Shown piece by piece: positions 1-4,915 of a DNA stretch of 5,121 nt. This DNA is from Haemophilus parainfluenzae (GTDB lineage: Bacteria; Pseudomonadota; Gammaproteobacteria; Enterobacterales; Pasteurellaceae), in the NCBI GenBank assembly GCA_018381425.1, contig JAGZRY010000136.1, positions 1 to 5,121 on the forward strand, written 5' to 3'. A program made the position numbers and the translations under genes. The number at the start of each line of letters is the position of its first letter. Within the stretch, counting starts at the first letter, position 1. The notes beneath the pieces were generated by a model, which made no database searches, was not told the origin of the DNA, and saw only the letters and a program-made list of their open reading frames with translations.

Positions 1-6
1 CTGATT

Positions 7-294
7 TTATAAGAGATTTTGAATTTCAGATGGAATTAATTTAGGCGAAGGAATCCAAACTTGTTTATGTCGGTTTAATTCACCTTTTTCAAGAACTATC
101 GAGCTTTTAGGTACTTTGAATGCTTTACTCAAAAATTTCAGCAAGTGAGTATTTGCTTGACCATCAACAGGTGGTGCGCTAATCGTGATTTTGAGTTCAT
201 CATCATGCAATCCCACAATTTGATCTTTACTGGCTTTGGGTTGCAGAATGATTTTAAGACGTAGTCCTTCAGGTGTTTGTTCGATTGCTGACAT
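7..294 (-). CDS. yggU: YggU, DUF167/UPF0235 family protein
   Basis: A 95-residue protein, nearly the same length as E. coli YggU (96 aa), and recognisable throughout. It starts [13 protein letters not shown], then has the family signature blocks [13 protein letters not shown] (about residues 18-30), [12 protein letters not shown] (40-51) and [10 protein letters not shown] (69-78). The family is a small single-domain alpha/beta fold, probably cytosolic; its biochemical role is not established and none is assigned here. The ATG at 292-294 matches the family N-terminus. The only Shine-Dalgarno-like sequence is a weak GGTGAG about 11 bases upstream, so translation may be modest or helped by readthrough from yggT. 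It is the last visible gene of the corA-yggT-yggU set. In E. coli yggT and yggU are also adjacent, so this pairing is an old one. No terminator lies inside the window after its stop. The family call is very secure; the function is unknown. Confidence 0.95.
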   Translation of the reverse strand: MSAIEQTPEGLRLKIILQPKASKDQIVGLHDDELKITISAPPVDGQANTHLLKFLSKAFKVPKSSIVLEKGELNRHKQVWIPSPKLIPSEIQNLL

Positions 295-324
295 AACTAA
301 ATTTACTCACCACATTTACAATAA

Positions 325-343
325 GGGCTGGAAGATCCAGCCC
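325..343 (-). repeat. Perfect hairpin between yggT and yggU
   Basis: GGGCTGGA and TCCAGCCC form a perfect 8-bp inverted repeat around a 3-base centre; as RNA it would more likely be 7 bp with a 5-base loop. On the minus strand the stem is followed by TTATTG, not a clean U-run, so it is a poor intrinsic terminator for yggT. It lies in the 78-base spacer inside the apparent operon. A transcript-stabilising or processing hairpin, or partial attenuation of yggU, is inferred; only the inverted repeat itself is seen. Confidence 0.7.
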
Positions 344-364
344 GAAAAAATAATGTTATTTTTG

Positions 365-373
365 ACCGCACTT
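365..373 (-). repeat. DNA uptake signal sequence (Haemophilus type)
   Basis: The minus strand reads AAGTGCGGT followed by CAAAAATAA, an exact 9-base core with the expected AT-rich flank. The core begins in the last base of the yggT stop codon, so it sits at the very 3' end of that gene. Such sites are what naturally competent Pasteurellaceae recognise during DNA uptake. Confidence 0.95.
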
Positions 374-918
374 TAAGCGGCGATAGCCCATAAAACCTGG
401 AAGTAGTCGTAAAAGAGATTATTCAAAAATAACAGAATAATGGCGATAACCATCGGTGAAAAATCAATCGCGCCCACAGTTGGTAAAATACGTTTAATTG
501 GTTTTAATAATGGCTCAGTAAGTTGATATAACGCATAGAATGCAGGGTTATTGCCACGATTAAACCAACTTAAAATTGCGCCAGCGATTAACACATAGAA
601 AATGGCTATACCGATATTTTTAATCAGCCCTAATATGCCCAATAGTAGGAAGTAGTTGAGATTTAACCCGCCAAACAGAACCGATTTCAATCCGCAAAGC
701 AAGAAGACTAAAACCAGTGCAGTAGTTTCCACTTTTTTCACCACAGGAAAAACTTTACGCAATGGGGCAATAACTGGCTGGGTTAATTTCAGCGTAAATT
801 GAGAAATAGGATTGTAATAATCCACGTTCGCTAAGGGGAGCCATACGCGTAAAATTAACACTAAACAATACAGATCGATAATCGATCCTAAAAATAATGC
901 AGTTTGGGAAATTTCCAT
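373..918 (-). CDS. yggT: YggT family integral membrane protein
   Basis: A 181-residue hydrophobic protein (E. coli YggT is about 188) with the two YGGT repeats. Repeat 1 spans about residues 23-58, with NPISQF and LTQPVIAPLRKVFP. Repeat 2 spans about 115-157, with LSWF, LTEPLLKPIKRILP and GAIDFSPM. Hydrophobic stretches at about 7-30, 66-82, 88-118 and 155-177 suggest four or more inner-membrane passes. I chose the ATG at 916-918: it overlaps the corA stop codon by one base (TAATG), has GGAAAGG nine bases upstream (928-934), and gives the family N-terminus MEISQ. An upstream in-frame TTG at 925-927 would add three residues and is less likely. The family is poorly understood; I recall work linking E. 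coli YggT to osmotic and ion tolerance, which would fit its place next to corA. The biochemical activity is unknown. Translational coupling to corA is inferred from the overlap. Confidence 0.94.
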   Translation of the reverse strand: MEISQTALFLGSIIDLYCLVLILRVWLPLANVDYYNPISQFTLKLTQPVIAPLRKVFPVVKKVETTALVLVFLLCGLKSVLFGGLNLNYFLLLGILGLIKNIGIAIFYVLIAGAILSWFNRGNNPAFYALYQLTEPLLKPIKRILPTVGAIDFSPMVIAIILLFLNNLFYDYFQVLWAIAA

Positions 919-1865
919 TATAACCAACCTTTCCGTTTAAAATAGATATAAGGCGTAAGCGCCGCACCAATCATTAATCCAATAGCCATTGGGTAACCAT
1001 ATTTAAAATGGATCTCTGGCATAAATTCAAAGTTCATCCCGTAAGTAGATGCCACAAGTGTTGCCGGTAGGAACATCACCGACACCACCGAGAAGAATTT
1101 CATGATTTTATTCTGCTCGATATTAATATAACCCATTGCCGCCTGCATTAAAAAGTTTACTTTTTGGAACAATGATTCATTATGCGGTTGCAATGATTCG
1201 ATATCTCGTAAGATTTCTCGTGCTTGTTCTAACTGATTTGGCGGTAAGCGAGTTTTACGCACCAAGAAACCCAATGCACGTTGTGTATCCATCAAACACA
1301 AACGCACTTTAGAACTGGTATCTTCTTGTTCTGTTAGGGTATTTAAGGCTTCATTGAAAGCTTCATCTTGCGTACCGTTTAAAATCACGCGACTTAATTT
1401 TTCTAAATCCGCATAAACGTTTTCGATAACATCGGCTAATTGCTCAATTTTGGTCTCAAATAAGTCGAGTAAGACTTCATACGCATTGCATTCCAATAAG
1501 CGTTGGCTACGGGAACGCATACGATATAAACGGAATGCCGGTAATTCACGATCACGCAGGGTGAATAAACGACCATCACGAATAGTAAATGCTACGCTTG
1601 CGAGGTCAGCGTAGTTTTCTTCGTCTTCACAATAGAAGAATGAGTGCAAGTGCAAGCCATCTTCGTCTTCGAAGAAACGTGCGGACGCTTCGATATCTTC
1701 CAATTCGAGGAATGAGGCGAGACTTTGTCCTAAGCCTTCTTGCAACATTTCACGTTCTTCCCCTGTCGGCTCCAGCAAATCTAACCAAATGGCAGAGCTG
1801 AGATCGGCTGGTTCGTCATCAATACGAAGCAAGCGGGAATCGTTAATGGCAAAAGCGTTAATCAT
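918..1865 (-). CDS. corA: CorA magnesium/cobalt/nickel channel
   Basis: A full-length 315-residue CorA, almost the length of the E. coli protein (316) and alignable to it by memory throughout. CorA is a homopentameric inner-membrane channel that brings in Mg2+ (also Co2+ and Ni2+) down the membrane potential. Residues 1 to about 250 are the cytosolic domain, including the strongly conserved [28 protein letters not shown] and [16 protein letters not shown] blocks and the long helix that leads into the membrane. Transmembrane segment 1 is about 258-274 and is followed directly by the signature YGMN (GMN at 276-278), the ion selectivity filter; segment 2 is about 290-309, then the basic tail KRKGWL. 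The ATG at 1863-1865 has a strong AAGGAG (1874-1879) eight bases away. It is the first gene of corA-yggT-yggU and is preceded by a long structured leader and its own promoter. All key residues seem intact. Confidence 0.98.
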   Translation of the reverse strand: MINAFAINDSRLLRIDDEPADLSSAIWLDLLEPTGEEREMLQEGLGQSLASFLELEDIEASARFFEDEDGLHLHSFFYCEDEENYADLASVAFTIRDGRLFTLRDRELPAFRLYRMRSRSQRLLECNAYEVLLDLFETKIEQLADVIENVYADLEKLSRVILNGTQDEAFNEALNTLTEQEDTSSKVRLCLMDTQRALGFLVRKTRLPPNQLEQAREILRDIESLQPHNESLFQKVNFLMQAAMGYINIEQNKIMKFFSVVSVMFLPATLVASTYGMNFEFMPEIHFKYGYPMAIGLMIGAALTPYIYFKRKGWL

Positions 1866-1907
1866 TGGTCATACTCCTTTTGGGATTATGAAGATCCAAC
1901 TGTGAAC

Positions 1908-1987
1908 AAAAAAAGATCAAACGAAATTGGCACTAGAGAAAAGTGCGGTCAAATTTTTGTATGTTTTAAAAATGGGTTTCGTTCGAT
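1908..1987 (-). promoter_or_regulatory. Terminator-like stem with U7 before corA
   Basis: On the minus strand ATCGAACGAAA (1987-1977) can pair with TTTCGTTTGAT (1926-1916) over 11 consecutive pairs including one G-U. One C later comes a run of seven U (1914-1908), about 30 bases before the corA Shine-Dalgarno. The loop of about 50 nt contains its own hairpin, GCACT (1946-1942) with AGTGC (1934-1930). A rival extension pairs AAATTTG (1956-1950, one bulged U) with CAATTT (1929-1924) and would take bases from the long stem. This resembles an attenuator, but the stem is AU-rich and the loop large, so termination in practice is uncertain. Confidence 0.4.
1941..1949 (+). repeat. DNA uptake signal sequence (Haemophilus type)
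   Basis: An exact AAGTGCGGT followed by CAAATTTTT, the extended Haemophilus-type form with its AT-rich tract. It lies inside the corA leader, and five of its bases (1942-1946) form one arm of the small hairpin within the terminator-like structure. The uptake site and the leader fold therefore share sequence. Confidence 0.96.
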
Positions 1988-2014
1988 AAAAGATGCCGAA
2001 GAAAGGTAAATTGA

Positions 2015-2048
2015 TTACCAGCGAGCTCTCGCTGATAAGAGGCGAGAG
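2015..2048 (-). promoter_or_regulatory. Competing hairpins in the corA leader
   Basis: Two helices use the same segment. Hairpin 1 pairs CTCTCGC (2048-2042 on the minus strand) with GCGAGAG (2032-2026), giving 7 bp and a 9-base loop. Hairpin 2 pairs TTATCAGCGA (2038-2029) with TCGCTGGTAA (2024-2015), giving 10 bp including one G-U closed by a GAGC loop. The shared bases 2026-2032 cannot join both, so the RNA can take one of two shapes. Hairpin 1 can form first during transcription; hairpin 2 is longer and tighter. Neither is followed by a U-run. Confidence 0.6.
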
Positions 2049-2118
2049 TCTAAAGCGATATTCGGTATCGACTATGACTGTCCAAAGTGTGTGTCCTTCT
2101 CGTTAAAAAATCGGTCGA

Positions 2119-2147
2119 ATGTTACGCTTGAAAGGCGTATTCGTCAA
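2119..2147 (-). promoter_or_regulatory. Probable sigma-70 promoter of corA
   Basis: On the minus strand TTGACG (2147-2142, five of six to TTGACA) is separated by exactly 17 bases from TAACAT (2124-2119, four of six to TATAAT). Transcription would begin near 2112. It lies about 33 bases past the yajG stop, and no terminator was seen between yajG and it, so some readthrough from yajG into corA is also possible. Confidence 0.55.
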
Positions 2148-2165
2148 GTGATTATTGAAAAGGAC

Positions 2166-2174
2166 ACGGCACTT
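2166..2174 (-). repeat. Degenerate uptake signal, one mismatch
   Basis: The minus strand reads AAGTGCCGT, one base different from the AAGTGCGGT core, just after the yajG stop codon. It lacks the usual AT-rich tract on the proper side. It may be a decayed or forming uptake site, or chance. Confidence 0.3.
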
Positions 2175-2179
2175 TTTAA

Positions 2180-2779
2180 TTAATTGGTATATTGATTAAT
2201 TGCGTTAGTAACTTCTTGATCTTGATAGATATTATTAACAATATCTTTGAAGGTTTCACCTAATACTTTTTGAATTTCATCATTGCTCGCATTAAATGCG
2301 CCAGATTGTGAACGGGTCGCATTAAAGGTTTTGTTGTATTGTCCGCGTGGACCTTGTACATAAACAACTGCTTGGATTTTGCTGTTCAAGGTATAACGTA
2401 AATTACCTTGATCTACGTGAGTGTTGAATTCTTTCACTTCAACGGTTACACCAGCATTTGCATTATTAGCTTGTCCAATGCGGAAACCTTTGCTGACTAA
2501 ATTTTGTTGCATTACTTGTTGGAAAAGTTGAGTGACGCTTGGTGAGGCATTTAATTTAATCAGCTCACCTGATTTAGTATAAGTTGCAATTTCTTGTTGT
2601 GGACGAGAATCGCGAGTATTGACTGTTACCACTGCTGATTGGTTAATATTCATTGATGCAGTTGGCGATTGAGGGGTAAAAGTTAAGGTATTAGATTGCG
2701 CTTGGCAACCTGCTAAAAATAATGTCGCAGCCGCCAATGTCATTGTTGATAATACTTTGATTTTGTTTGTTACTTTCAT
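2180..2779 (-). CDS. yajG: YajG family outer-membrane lipoprotein
   Basis: A 199-residue lipoprotein of the YajG family (E. coli protein about 192 residues). The N-terminus has basic residues (K2, K6, K8), a hydrophobic core and the lipobox LAGC with the lipidated Cys at residue 25. Residue +2 is Gln rather than Asp, which favours delivery to the outer membrane. The mature part begins with a polar, Ser/Thr/Asn-rich linker. It then shows family features remembered from E. coli YajG: an [13 protein letters not shown] start, [17 protein letters not shown], a [17 protein letters not shown] strand region and [20 protein letters not shown] near the C-terminus. The molecular role of the family is unknown. 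The ATG at 2777-2779 has GAGGAA (2783-2788) in good position. It diverges from bolA, the same neighbour as in E. coli. The lipoprotein call is very secure, the family call nearly so. Confidence 0.93.
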   Translation of the reverse strand: MKVTNKIKVLSTMTLAAATLFLAGCQAQSNTLTFTPQSPTASMNINQSAVVTVNTRDSRPQQEIATYTKSGELIKLNASPSVTQLFQQVMQQNLVSKGFRIGQANNANAGVTVEVKEFNTHVDQGNLRYTLNSKIQAVVYVQGPRGQYNKTFNATRSQSGAFNASNDEIQKVLGETFKDIVNNIYQDQEVTNAINQYTN

Positions 2780-2863
2780 AATTTCCTCATTGAATTAGGT
2801 TAATTTGTGTTATTCTTACAAACTTAACGCTGAATGTATAGCAAAAAGTTAGGGAGTTTATTT
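2780..2863. promoter_or_regulatory. Divergent yajG/bolA promoter region
   Basis: These 84 AT-rich bases separate two divergent start codons and must carry signals for both. For bolA the best plus-strand match is CTTACA (2815-2820), 16 bases, TATAGC (2837-2842), which would leave a leader of only about 15 nt. For yajG, TGTAAGAAT on the minus strand (2819-2811) resembles an extended -10 with TATACA (2842-2837) upstream. All matches are weak, and the two candidate promoters overlap. The E. coli bolA promoter is known for growth-phase control; no such signal can be claimed here. Confidence 0.4.
2851..2856 (+). promoter_or_regulatory. bolA ribosome binding site, fixes the start
   Basis: AGGGAG lies seven bases before the ATG at 2864. 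It decides against the upstream in-frame ATG at 2834, which has no Shine-Dalgarno sequence and would add ten residues absent from known BolA proteins. Confidence 0.8.
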
Positions 2864-3175
2864 ATGTCAAAACAGCAAGAATTATTAGAGAGAATTCAAG
2901 CCGAATTTCAACCGCACTTTGCCACCGTAGAAAATGAAAGTCATATGCACAGTTCCGGTCGAGGGGCTGATTCTCATTTTAAATTAGTGATTGTCAGCGA
3001 TGCTTTTGAAGGCATGCGCAAGGTGCAGCGTCACCAAAAACTTTACCAACTTTTTGCCGATGATTTAAAAAATGGCATTCACGCATTAGCGCTTCACCTC
3101 TATACAAAAAGCGAATGGGAGAGTCTAGGTGAAGCATTTCCAAAATCACCAAATTGTCTTGGTGTTGGACAGTAA
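2864..3175 (+). CDS. bolA: BolA family protein
   Basis: A 103-residue BolA (E. coli BolA is 105). BolA proteins have a class II KH-like fold, bind monothiol glutaredoxins and share a [2Fe-2S] cluster with them; in E. coli BolA is also a stress and stationary-phase regulator affecting shape and biofilm. Visible hallmarks are the variable loop with histidines (H27, H29) and SSGRGADSHF (30-39), the core strand FKLVIVSDAFEG (39-50), and RHQ (56-58), whose His57 is the conserved cluster ligand in the family. HALALHLYTKSEW (73-85) forms the last strand and helix. The loop has His and no Cys, so it resembles the BolA-H type. The start is set by AGGGAG at 2851-2856. The gene diverges from yajG, is closed by a terminator at 3211-3245, and lies upstream of nqr as a separate unit. 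It contains an uptake signal within its coding sequence. Confidence 0.97.
   Translation: MSKQQELLERIQAEFQPHFATVENESHMHSSGRGADSHFKLVIVSDAFEGMRKVQRHQKLYQLFADDLKNGIHALALHLYTKSEWESLGEAFPKSPNCLGVGQ
2911..2919 (-). repeat. DNA uptake signal sequence within bolA
   Basis: The minus strand reads AAGTGCGGT followed by TGAAATTCG, an exact core with a somewhat degenerate AT tract. It lies in the coding sequence and is read in the gene as part of the codons for QPHF (residues 16-19). E. coli BolA has QPVF at the same place, so the His may be a cost of keeping the uptake signal. Confidence 0.93.
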
Positions 3176-3210
3176 GTATTTCCTTACGTTCCCTATATTA
3201 GATTTTCATA

Positions 3211-3245
3211 AGAAGAGAGAAGGTAAGAGACATTCTCTCTTTTTT
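3211..3245 (+). terminator. Intrinsic terminator of bolA
   Basis: AAGAGAGAA (3213-3221) and TTCTCTCTT (3233-3241) pair perfectly over 9 bp, extended by one G-U and one A-U pair, around an 11-base loop. The 3' arm runs into six T (3240-3245). It lies 36 bases after the bolA stop and separates bolA from the nqr operon. Confidence 0.85.
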
Positions 3246-3290
3246 AATTTCTATTTATTTTTAACTCCTAATAAGTATAAGCCTAAAAGA

Positions 3291-3309
3291 TTCACAAATA
3301 TTTCACAAA
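3291..3309 (+). repeat. Direct repeat TTCACAAA with 11-base period
   Basis: TTCACAAA occurs at 3291-3298 and again at 3302-3309, 11 bases apart, about one helical turn. Tandem half-sites with this spacing are typical of regulators that bind one face of DNA, such as ArcA-like response regulators, but the bases (TTTGTGAA on the minus strand) are not a good match to a named box. No regulator is assigned. Confidence 0.35.
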
Positions 3310-3325
3310 AAGTAAGGGTGTAAAG

Positions 3326-3354
3326 TGGAATAAAAGCCCATTTTTCGATAGAAT
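3326..3354 (+). promoter_or_regulatory. Candidate promoter of the nqr operon
   Basis: TAGAAT (3349-3354) matches five of six bases of the sigma-70 -10 box, but the sequence 17 bases upstream, TGGAAT (3326-3331), matches only three of six of the -35 box. If used, transcription would start near 3361 and give a leader of about 209 nt that carries the hairpins downstream. Weak and possibly activator-dependent. Confidence 0.3.
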
Positions 3355-3394
3355 AAGGCGCTTTTAATTTTCGAATTTCAATTTCTGGATGTGT

Positions 3395-3422
3395 GAGTAA
3401 TTCCTTACTCGTCGAGGAATTA
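3395..3422 (+). promoter_or_regulatory. Mutually exclusive hairpins upstream of nqrA
   Basis: GAGTAA (3395-3400) pairs with TTACTC (3405-3410) around the tetraloop TTCC. Alternatively TAATTCCT (3398-3405) pairs perfectly with AGGAATTA (3415-3422) around a 9-base loop. The bases 3398-3400 and 3405 are needed by both, so only one can form. Neither is followed by a U-run. Regulation of nqr by this switch is an inference. Confidence 0.45.
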
Positions 3423-3493
3423 AACAGATTTGAGTTTTTAAATTTATGTGTCAGTTAATAATGCTTTGATCTTAAAGTGTTTTCTGTCACGCT

Positions 3494-3512
3494 CAATCGC
3501 GAGATTGTTTTT
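3494..3512 (+). promoter_or_regulatory. Small GNRA hairpin followed by U5
   Basis: CAATC (3494-3498) and GATTG (3503-3507) close a GCGA tetraloop of the stable GNRA class, followed directly by five T (3508-3512). The 5-bp stem is short for a terminator. The GATTG arm could instead pair with a second CAATC at 3532-3536, which would undo the hairpin. It lies about 60 bases before nqrA and might act as a weak pause or attenuator. Confidence 0.3.
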
Positions 3513-3569
3513 AGGGTGTATGCCTTAATCGCAATCGTGTTTTTAACCTAGAAAAGTAGTGCAAACAGT

Positions 3570-4913
3570 ATGATTACAATCAAAAAAGGCTTGGATCTTC
3601 CTATTGCAGGAAAACCAGCACAAGTAATCCATAGCGGTAACGCTGTGAATCAGGTTGCGATTCTTGGTGAAGAGTATGTGGGTATGCGTCCTTCTATGAA
3701 GGTACGTGAAGGCGATGTTGTGAAAAAAGGCCAAGTGCTTTTTGAAGACAAGAAAAACCCAGGAGTGGTTTTCACAGCCCCTGCGAGTGGTACTATCACT
3801 GTAATTAATCGTGGCGAAAAACGTGTATTACAATCTGTGGTCATTGATGTGCAAGGTAACGATCAAGTTACTTTCGCTAAATATAACGCAGGTGAGCTCA
3901 ATACGCTTTCTTCTGAACAAGTTAAACAAAACCTCGTTGAATCCGGTTTGTGGACAGCGTTCCGCACCCGTCCGTTCAGCAAAGTGCCTGCCTTAGATGC
4001 AGAACCTTCTTCTCTGTTTGTAAATGCGATGGATACCAATCCTTTGGCAGCAAATCCAGAGGTGGTGTTAAAAGAGCATTGGCAAGATTTTATTGACGGT
4101 TTAACAGTATTAAGTCGTCTATTCCCAAATAAACCATTAAATCTATGTAAAGCGGGTGATAGCAATATCCCAACCGTGGATTTAGCTAACCTAAAAGTAC
4201 ATGATTTTGGCGGTGTTCACCCTGCAGGTTTAGTGGGTACACATATTCACTTTATCGATCCGGTTGGTGTTCATAAAACCGTATGGCACATCAATTACCA
4301 AGATGTGATTGCTGTAGGTAAATTATTCACTACGGGCGAACTTTATGTTGAGCGCGTTGTTTCTCTTGCTGGTCCGCAAGTGAAAGAGCCTCGTCTAGTT
4401 CGTACCGTAATTGGTGCTAACCTTTCTCAATTAACGGCAGGTGAGTTAAAAGACGGTAATAACCGTGTGATTTCTGGTTCTGTGCTTTGTGGTCAAACAG
4501 CAAAAGATGCTCACGACTATTTAGGTCGTTATGCATTACAAGTTTCTGTGATTGCAGAAGGTAATGAGAAAGAGTTCTTAGGTTGGATCACTCCACAATC
4601 GAACAAATATTCGATTACCCGTACCGTATTAGGCCACTTTGGTAAAAAATTATTCAACTTCACTACTGCAGAGAATGGTGGTGAGCGTGCAATGGTACCA
4701 ATCGGTAGCTATGAGCGCGTAATGCCGTTGGATATTTTACCGACATTATTATTACGTGATTTAATCGTGGGCGATACCGATGGCGCACAAGCGTTAGGTT
4801 GTCTTGAATTAGATGAAGAAGACTTAGCATTATGTTCTTTCGTTTGCCCGGGCAAATATGAATACGGTTCAATCTTGCGTCAAGTATTAGATAAGATTGA
4901 GAAGGAAGGTTAA
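3570..4913 (+). CDS. nqrA: Na+-translocating NADH:quinone reductase subunit A
   Basis: A complete 447-residue NqrA, the usual length. NqrA is the peripheral cytoplasmic subunit of the six-subunit Na+-NQR, which oxidises NADH, reduces ubiquinone and pumps Na+ out. The subunit has no redox cofactor of its own and has been implicated in quinone and inhibitor binding. Seen here: the N-terminus [14 protein letters not shown]; a lipoyl/barrel-sandwich-like region at about 36-75 with [18 protein letters not shown] and [19 protein letters not shown] and [11 protein letters not shown] in the middle; [14 protein letters not shown] (215-228); an SLBB-like part including [12 protein letters not shown]; and the C-terminal [11 protein letters not shown] followed by CPGK (426-429). 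There is no transmembrane segment, as expected. The start is fixed by the family N-terminus and the in-frame stop at 3549. The Shine-Dalgarno is weak: only AGAAAAG and no AGGA-type motif nearby. First gene of the nqr operon; nqrB starts two bases after its stop. Confidence 0.98.
   Translation: MITIKKGLDLPIAGKPAQVIHSGNAVNQVAILGEEYVGMRPSMKVREGDVVKKGQVLFEDKKNPGVVFTAPASGTITVINRGEKRVLQSVVIDVQGNDQVTFAKYNAGELNTLSSEQVKQNLVESGLWTAFRTRPFSKVPALDAEPSSLFVNAMDTNPLAANPEVVLKEHWQDFIDGLTVLSRLFPNKPLNLCKAGDSNIPTVDLANLKVHDFGGVHPAGLVGTHIHFIDPVGVHKTVWHINYQDVIAVGKLFTTGELYVERVVSLAGPQVKEPRLVRTVIGANLSQLTAGELKDGNNRVISGSVLCGQTAKDAHDYLGRYALQVSVIAEGNEKEFLGWITPQSNKYSITRTVLGHFGKKLFNFTTAENGGERAMVPIGSYERVMPLDILPTLLLRDLIVGDTDGAQALGCLELDEEDLALCSFVCPGKYEYGSILRQVLDKIEKEG
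4903..4909 (+). promoter_or_regulatory. nqrB ribosome binding site within nqrA
   Basis: AGGAAGG sits in the last codons of nqrA, six bases before the nqrB ATG. The contrast with the weak site of nqrA suggests that nqrB has its own good initiation as well as coupling to nqrA. Confidence 0.7.
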
Positions 4914-4915
4914 AA

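Larger units (their letters stand above)
1866..2112 (-). promoter_or_regulatory. Long structured 5' leader of corA
   Basis: This gene-free stretch would be a leader of roughly 246 nt if the promoter at 2119-2147 is used. In transcript order it holds a small stem (2066-2070 with 2056-2060), the mutually exclusive helices at 2015-2048, the long-range stem with U7 at 1908-1987, and the corA ribosome binding site at 1874-1879. It contains no ATG-started reading frame beyond a four-codon one overlapping the corA start. In Salmonella the corA leader is known to control expression through a short leader peptide (corL) and Rho. Here a regulatory leader is inferred from length and structure, and I recognise no named riboswitch class. 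Confidence 0.5.
3246..3569 (+). promoter_or_regulatory. Gene-free upstream region and leader of nqrA
   Basis: About 324 AT-rich bases between the bolA terminator and nqrA with no credible gene on either strand. It holds a TTCACAAA direct repeat (3291-3309), a candidate -10 at 3349-3354, alternative hairpins at 3395-3422 and a small GNRA-type hairpin with U5 at 3494-3512. An in-frame TAG at 3549-3551 blocks any upstream extension of nqrA. The region should contain the promoter of the nqr operon, but no promoter is convincing by eye. Confidence 0.55.

Noticed and set aside
1589..1801. Arg-rich 70-codon frame antisense to corA
   Set aside because: The low-complexity Arg/Leu/Ser composition is what the reverse of acidic corA codons gives; no ribosome site or family match.
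1858..1872. Four-codon ATG frame overlapping the corA start
   Set aside because: Its ATG is only one base from the Shine-Dalgarno sequence, too close for initiation; the site is correctly spaced for corA.
1866..2112. corA leader as a known M-box or yybP-ykoY riboswitch
   Set aside because: I could not find the conserved core bases of these classes, so no name was given.
2834..2863. Longer bolA with start at 2834
   Set aside because: It has no ribosome binding site and adds ten residues not found in BolA proteins; the AGGGAG at 2851-2856 serves the ATG at 2864.
3172..3187. GTAAG/CTTAC hairpin at the bolA stop as a terminator
   Set aside because: A five-pair stem with no U-run; the 9-bp stem plus T6 shortly downstream is far better.
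3129..3323. Open frame of 64 codons overlapping the bolA end
   Set aside because: It is out of frame with bolA, runs through the terminator and has an AT-driven composition (Phe, Lys, Leu rich) with no ribosome site.
3332..3365. AAAAGC...GCTTTT inverted repeat as a terminator
   Set aside because: The stem is only six pairs plus a bulged extension with a loop of about 17 bases or more, and it overlaps the best -10 candidate; the convincing bolA terminator lies earlier at 3211-3245.
3863..4165. 100-codon frame antisense to nqrA
   Set aside because: It lies wholly within a conserved, confidently identified gene and reads as a complement of its codons; no start signal supports it.
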